Source of the DNA: Micromonospora arborensis
GTDB taxonomy: Bacteria; Actinomycetota; Actinomycetes; Mycobacteriales; Micromonosporaceae
NCBI RefSeq assembly: GCF_003205615.1
Contig: NZ_PYBV01000001.1
Span: forward strand, 171,383-235,382
Length of the DNA stretch: 64,000 bases
Direction of reading: 5' to 3'
The translations under genes and the position numbers were made by a program. The notes under the pieces were generated by a model that saw only the letters and a list, made by a program, of their open reading frames with translations, was not told the origin of the DNA and did no database searches. Positions 60,522 through 64,000 of this stretch are shown piece after piece; the first letter of the stretch is position 1; every line of letters starts with the position of its first letter.

Positions 60522-61633
60522 GTCGGGTGCTGGTGCTCAACTGCGGGTCGTCGTCGGTGAAGTGGCGCCACTACGACGGTGACCGGACGCTCGACCACGG
60601 CACCGTCGAGCGGATCGGTGAACCCGGCGGCGGCCCGGCCGACCACGCCGGTGCGGTCCGGCACATCCTGGACGGGCTGGACCTGACCGGGCTGACGGCG
60701 GTGGGGCACCGGGTGGTGCACGGCGGCCGGAGGTTCAGCGCGCCGGTCCTGGTCGACGACACGGTGCTGGCCGCGATCAAGGATCTGGTGCCGCTCGCCC
60801 CGCTGCACAACCCGGCGAACCTGGCCGGCATCGAGGTGGCCCGCGCGGCACTGCCGGACGTCTCGCAGGTCGCCGTCTTCGACACCGCGTTCCACCACAC
60901 CCTGCCGGAGGCCGCCGCGACCTACGCGATCGACCGGGACACCGCCGAGCGGTACGACATCCGCCGGTACGGCTTCCACGGCACCTCGCACGCGTACGTG
61001 TCCCGCCGCACCGCCGAACTGCTGGGCCGCCCGTACGAGCAGCTCAACACGATCACCCTGCACCTGGGCAACGGGGCCAGCGCCTGCGCGGTGGCGAACG
61101 GTCGCAGCGTCGCCACCTCGATGGGCATGTCCCCGTTGGAGGGGCTGGTGATGGGCACGCGCAGCGGCGACCTGGACCCGACGGTGATCTTCCACCTGCG
61201 CCGGGAGGGTGGATTGTCGGTGGATGACATCGACGACCTGCTCAACCACCGCAGCGGCCTGCTCGGGCTGAGTGGCGTCAACGACATGCGCGAGGTGCTG
61301 CAACGTCGGGCAGCCGGGGACCGGGCGGCAGGGCTGGCCTTCGACGTGTACTGCCGGCGGATCACCGGCTACGTCGGGGCGTACTACGCGCTGCTCGGTC
61401 GCGTCGACGCCATCGCCTTCACCGCCGGGGTCGGCGAGAACGCCGCGCCCGTCCGGGCTGCCGCGTTGGCGGGTCTGGACCGGCTCGGCATCGCCGTGGA
61501 CGACGCCCGTAACGACGGCGACGGCGACCGGGTGATCTCGCCCGCCGGCGCGGAGGTGAGCGTCTGCGTCATCCGCACCGACGAGGAACGAGAGATCGCC
61601 CGGCAGGCCCGGGACGTGGTCGCGGGCGGCTGA
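60518..61633 (+). CDS. ackA: Acetate kinase
   Basis: This 371-residue ASKHA-fold kinase opens with RVLVLNCGSSSVKWRHYDGD, the phosphate-1 motif. VGHRVVHGG has the substrate-binding Arg and His, and PLAPLHNPANLAGI follows. FDTAFHHTLPE holds the catalytic Asp, YGFHGTSHAYV the essential His, LHLGNGASACAV and MGMSPLEGLVMGTRSGDLDP the phosphate-2 and loop motifs, and FTAGVGENA the adenosine motif. With Pta it makes acetate and ATP from acetyl-CoA, or the reverse. Its 3' end is duplicated downstream by a 33-bp repeat. Confidence 0.95.
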   Translation: MSRVLVLNCGSSSVKWRHYDGDRTLDHGTVERIGEPGGGPADHAGAVRHILDGLDLTGLTAVGHRVVHGGRRFSAPVLVDDTVLAAIKDLVPLAPLHNPANLAGIEVARAALPDVSQVAVFDTAFHHTLPEAAATYAIDRDTAERYDIRRYGFHGTSHAYVSRRTAELLGRPYEQLNTITLHLGNGASACAVANGRSVATSMGMSPLEGLVMGTRSGDLDPTVIFHLRREGGLSVDDIDDLLNHRSGLLGLSGVNDMREVLQRRAAGDRAAGLAFDVYCRRITGYVGAYYALLGRVDAIAFTAGVGENAAPVRAAALAGLDRLGIAVDDARNDGDGDRVISPAGAEVSVCVIRTDEEREIARQARDVVAGG

Positions 61634-61687
61634 CGAAGCTCCGGTCAGCCCAGCGCGGGCGGCTGACGAAGCTCCGGTCAGCGCAGC
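61622..61687. repeat. 33-bp direct repeat at the ackA 3' end
   Basis: Two copies (61622-61654 and 61655-61687, one mismatch) include the ackA stop region and the stop of the convergent small gene. Each contains the hairpin GCTGAC/GTCAGC, so both may terminate transcription. Confidence 0.9.
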
Positions 61688-61848
61688 GCGAGCCAGGCGA
61701 CGACAGCCACCACCAGCACCACGACCGCCACGCCGACGATCAGCGGAAGGCGAGACGGGGTCTGCGTCGGCCCTGCCACCTCCGGCGTCTGGGTGAAGGC
61801 GCGGAAGGCCTCGGTGTTGCCGCTGGGGTCGGTGTAGTTCTCAGGCAT
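61678..61848 (-). CDS. Small tail-anchored membrane protein
   Basis: The 56-residue protein has a soluble N-terminus (PENYTDPSGNTEAFRAFTQT) and one C-terminal membrane helix (PLIVGVAVVVLVVAVVAWLALR) ending at the stop. The ATG at 61848 is preceded by AGGG 8 bases away. No family with a known role was recognised. It converges on ackA and shares the 33-bp duplication. Confidence 0.7.
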   Translation of the reverse strand: MPENYTDPSGNTEAFRAFTQTPEVAGPTQTPSRLPLIVGVAVVVLVVAVVAWLALR

Positions 61849-62004
61849 GCCGGAGACCCTAGCGAAACGGGTCACGCGGCACCGCCCCCGGCCCACGTCG
61901 TCCCAGGTTGGACCCGGCCGGAGGAAACGACCAGACCGGGTGGCGGGTGCAGGCGGGCCGGACGGCGGGGTCGCTACGCCCACCCGGGCACCTACCGTGG
62001 AACG

Positions 62005-62889
62005 ATGGGGGCGGGACGGCTGATCGCTGTACTGATGACAACACTGCTGGTTGGTTGCGCGCCGGCCACCGGCGGCTCGGACGGACCGCCGCCGACACGT
62101 CGGGCGCCCGAGGGGTCGTACGCCGTCGGCGTGCGTACGCTCACCCTCGATCCGCGCTCGTCGCGCCCCCTGCCGGTGACGATCTGGTTTCCGGCGGCTG
62201 CCAACGGGGTGGCCGACGGGCGGTTCCCGGTGGTGGTCTACAGCCACGGGCTGTACAGCCGGCCCGACCTGCACGCTGGCCTGACGACCCGCTGGGCGGC
62301 GGCCGGTTTCGTGGTGGCCGCTCCCGCGTTTCCGCACACGCGGCAGGGTGCCGCCCACTTCAGCCGGGACGACGTACGCAACCAACCCGCCGATGGTTGG
62401 CGGCTGATCCGACACCTGGGCCGCCTCGACCGGAACCGCGCGGATCCCCTCGCCGGCCACCTGGATCTGTCGTCGATTGCCGCCGCTGGCCACTCGGCGG
62501 GCGGCTACACCACGTCCGGAATGTTCAGCGAGGGGCATGCGGCCCGGTTGCGCTCCGGGATCGTGATCGCCGGGGGTGGCTTGCCCGGCAGCTTCGCCGG
62601 GCTGCCCGCACCGGTGCTCTTCGTGCACGGCACGGCCGACGCGGTGGTGCCGGTGACGGTCGGCCGGGCGGCGTACGGGCGTACCCCCGGGCCGGCCGCG
62701 TTCCTCAGCATGTTGGGGCAGGACCACGGCGCGTACCTCACACCGGGCAACCCGGGGTTCGCCCCGGTTCTCGCCACCACCACCGACTTCCTCCGCTGGA
62801 CCCTCTACGGCGACCAGGCGGCCGGCGCTCGCCTCCCCGCCGACGCCCGCACCCCGATGACCAGCTACGAGTCCCGCCCGGCCAGTTGA
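62005..62889 (+). CDS. Alpha/beta hydrolase lipoprotein (PAF-acetylhydrolase/chlorophyllase-like)
   Basis: This 294-residue exported protein has a lipobox LLVGC at residues 14-18. The hydrolase domain starts YAVGVRTLTLDPRSSRPLPV. The oxyanion region is FPVVVYSHGLYSRPDLH, the nucleophile elbow is GHSAGGYTTSG with the catalytic Ser, and FVHGTADAVVPVT holds the acid. The terminal His is in LGQDHGAYL. By family it cleaves short acyl esters outside the cell. A close paralogue begins at 63609. Confidence 0.87.
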   Translation: MGAGRLIAVLMTTLLVGCAPATGGSDGPPPTRRAPEGSYAVGVRTLTLDPRSSRPLPVTIWFPAAANGVADGRFPVVVYSHGLYSRPDLHAGLTTRWAAAGFVVAAPAFPHTRQGAAHFSRDDVRNQPADGWRLIRHLGRLDRNRADPLAGHLDLSSIAAAGHSAGGYTTSGMFSEGHAARLRSGIVIAGGGLPGSFAGLPAPVLFVHGTADAVVPVTVGRAAYGRTPGPAAFLSMLGQDHGAYLTPGNPGFAPVLATTTDFLRWTLYGDQAAGARLPADARTPMTSYESRPAS

Positions 62890-62915
62890 TCCGGCCACGC
62901 CGGTACGGTGGCCCG

Positions 62916-63482
62916 GTGGAGGAGCACGCGCGCCGCCAGTTGGCGAGCATCGCCGAGGTGCTCACGGTGGCCGGGGCAGACGGCATCCCGGTATGGCTGC
63001 GCGGCGGCTGGGCGATGGACTTCCACCTCGGCGCGGTGACCCGCCCCCACGTCGACGTCGACTGGTACTGCTGGCGGGAGGACGCGGACCGACTCGCCAC
63101 ACTGCTGCTGGCCCGAGGTTGGCGTCCCGACCCTCGGATGCCGGTGGAGTTGCAACTCGACGTGTTCGCGGGTGACGTCGAGGTCAGCTTCGCGTACCTG
63201 GGTCGGGACGACGCCGGCCGGCCGACGGTGGGTGCCGGGCCATGGGCCGGGACTCCGCTGCCGGCCGGGATGCTGGACGCGCCACGCGGCCGGATCGGCG
63301 CGCTCAGCGCGCCGATCATCTCGGTGCCTGCGCAGATCGAGTTCAAGCAGATGTACCCGGTGTGGATGCCGGAACGTCCGCGCCGGCCGAAGGACGCCGA
63401 CGACCTGATCCGGCTGCGTGCCGGCCCTGGCCCGGGGCGAACCGGCACAACCCCAACGCCGCCTTCCCGCCGCGCTCCCTGA
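62916..63482 (+). CDS. Nucleotidyltransferase domain protein (aminoglycoside/lincosamide type)
   Basis: This 188-residue protein has the minimal nucleotidyltransferase fold: PVWLRGGWAMDFHLGAVTRP with the GG and first Asp, then HVDVDWYCWRED with the metal-binding D-x-D. The C-terminal IEFKQMYPVWMPERPRRPKD is like adenylyltransferases acting on aminoglycosides or lincosamides. Chromosomal actinobacterial members are rarely tested, so resistance is not proven. The GTG at 62916 is the only good start. It lies between two paralogous hydrolase genes. Confidence 0.8.
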   Translation: MEEHARRQLASIAEVLTVAGADGIPVWLRGGWAMDFHLGAVTRPHVDVDWYCWREDADRLATLLLARGWRPDPRMPVELQLDVFAGDVEVSFAYLGRDDAGRPTVGAGPWAGTPLPAGMLDAPRGRIGALSAPIISVPAQIEFKQMYPVWMPERPRRPKDADDLIRLRAGPGPGRTGTTPTPPSRRAP

Positions 63483-63608
63483 CCGACCCCACACGACGGC
63501 GGCGCCCACTCGCCGAACGCGCCGCGGCCTGACACCAGGCGTGCAGGGGCGGGGACCGTGCGCCGAACTTCACCGGTCGCGCCGACCAGACAAGGCACAA
63601 TCGGATTC

Positions 63609-64000
63609 ATGTCGCGTCGCGTCACCCCCGCCCTGCTGGCCAGCGCCGTGCTCCTGGCCGGGCTGGCCGGCTGCTCAACGGACGCCCCGCCGGCCGAGAG
63701 CTGGCAGGCGCCGGCCGAGCCACCGCCGGCCGCCGCCACGCCGACGCCGCAGGTCCCGGCCGGGACCGCGCCCAAGCAGGCCTTCGCAGTCGGCGTACGC
63801 CAACTGAAGCTGGACCGGGACGGCCGTGCGCTGCCGGTGACGCTCTGGTATCCGGCGGCCGGGGAGGCCGGGGGCGCGGCCAAGCGGTCGGCGTCGGCCG
63901 CGAGCGGGCGGTTTCCGGTGGTGATGTTCAGCCACGGTCTGGGCGGGCGGCCGGACGACTACGCCACTCTGCTGACCCGGTGGGCGGCGGCGGGTTTCGT
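63609..64000 (+). CDS. Alpha/beta hydrolase lipoprotein, 5' part (cut by window edge)
   Basis: The first ~130 residues are present. A signal peptide (RRVTPALLASAVLLAGLAGC) has a lipobox LAGC, followed by a Pro/Ala linker. The hydrolase domain starts FAVGVRQLKLDRDGRALPVT and reaches FPVVMFSHGLGGRPDDYATL. It is clearly paralogous to the 62005-62889 gene (compare VVVYSHGLYSRPD and VVMFSHGLGGRPD). The catalytic Ser lies beyond the window. Confidence 0.85.
   Translation, partial: MSRRVTPALLASAVLLAGLAGCSTDAPPAESWQAPAEPPPAAATPTPQVPAGTAPKQAFAVGVRQLKLDRDGRALPVTLWYPAAGEAGGAAKRSASAASGRFPVVMFSHGLGGRPDDYATLLTRWAAAGF

Noticed and set aside
61908..62915. Long upstream extension of the nucleotidyltransferase frame
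   Set aside because: It overlaps the hydrolase lipoprotein in another frame and has Arg/Gly/Pro-rich shadow composition; the true start is the GTG at 62916.

Overview
This is a high-GC actinobacterial chromosome segment. Gene content and style point to Micromonosporaceae, most likely Micromonospora or a close relative. The signs are GTG/TTG starts, many 4-nt ATGA/GTGA overlaps, GC-rich third codon positions, a one-polypeptide Kgd/SucA, an XRE-DUF5753/DUF397 pair, and TGATCATGA-core intergenic palindromes. No rRNA, tRNA, CRISPR array, insertion sequence or prophage was seen. The window cuts a UvrA-like gene at its left end and an alpha/beta hydrolase lipoprotein at its right end.

Layout. 1-3.5 kb (minus strand): stand-alone LigD-type polymerase, AraC regulator, VOC protein, start of a UvrA-like ATPase, then a DHA2 drug exporter divergent from an HxlR regulator. 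4-6.9 kb: TetR repressor with two tandem perfect operators and an MMPL transporter. 6.9-13 kb: erythromycin-esterase-like protein, DUF2795 protein, Tat-exported phosphoesterase with a beta-propeller, Gfo/Idh/MocA oxidoreductase, two small membrane proteins. 13-17.7 kb: SDR reductase, GH13 (TreS-like) enzyme, DedA, a YidC paralogue. 17.9-25.4 kb: YbdK-type ligase with a CoA-disulfide-reductase-like flavoprotein, then a sugar module (LacI, PfkB kinase, AGE isomerase) with a visible promoter/operator, and an APH-fold kinase. 25.4-29 kb: Nei glycosylase, XRE/DUF397 pair, two small proteins, a membrane protein. 29.3-34.1 kb: DDAH-family hydrolase with RocD, FHA protein with pterin dehydratase, fatty-acid desaturase. 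34.2-41.6 kb: patatin, acyltransferase, CutA and a giant polytopic membrane protein in one operon, divergent from a Ser/Thr kinase.

41.6-49.3 kb (minus strand): GT4 glycosyltransferase, triple-BON protein, response regulator, histidine kinase and HtrA protease in the order of mycobacterial mprA-mprB-pepD, then DUF4097 and PadR behind a promoter with an embedded palindrome. 49.4-54 kb: OlsB/OlsA-like acyltransferase pair, hotdog protein, two-gene ABC transporter. 54-61.7 kb: central carbon metabolism (Kgd, Pta, AckA). 61.7-64 kb: small membrane protein and two paralogous lipoprotein hydrolases flanking a nucleotidyltransferase.

The least-described material is intergenic. Long palindromes lie at several convergent gene ends, some with short tandem duplications that include gene 3' ends. 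Several phased or palindromic operators sit next to likely cognate regulators. Functions below rest on family motifs read from translations; no database search was run.
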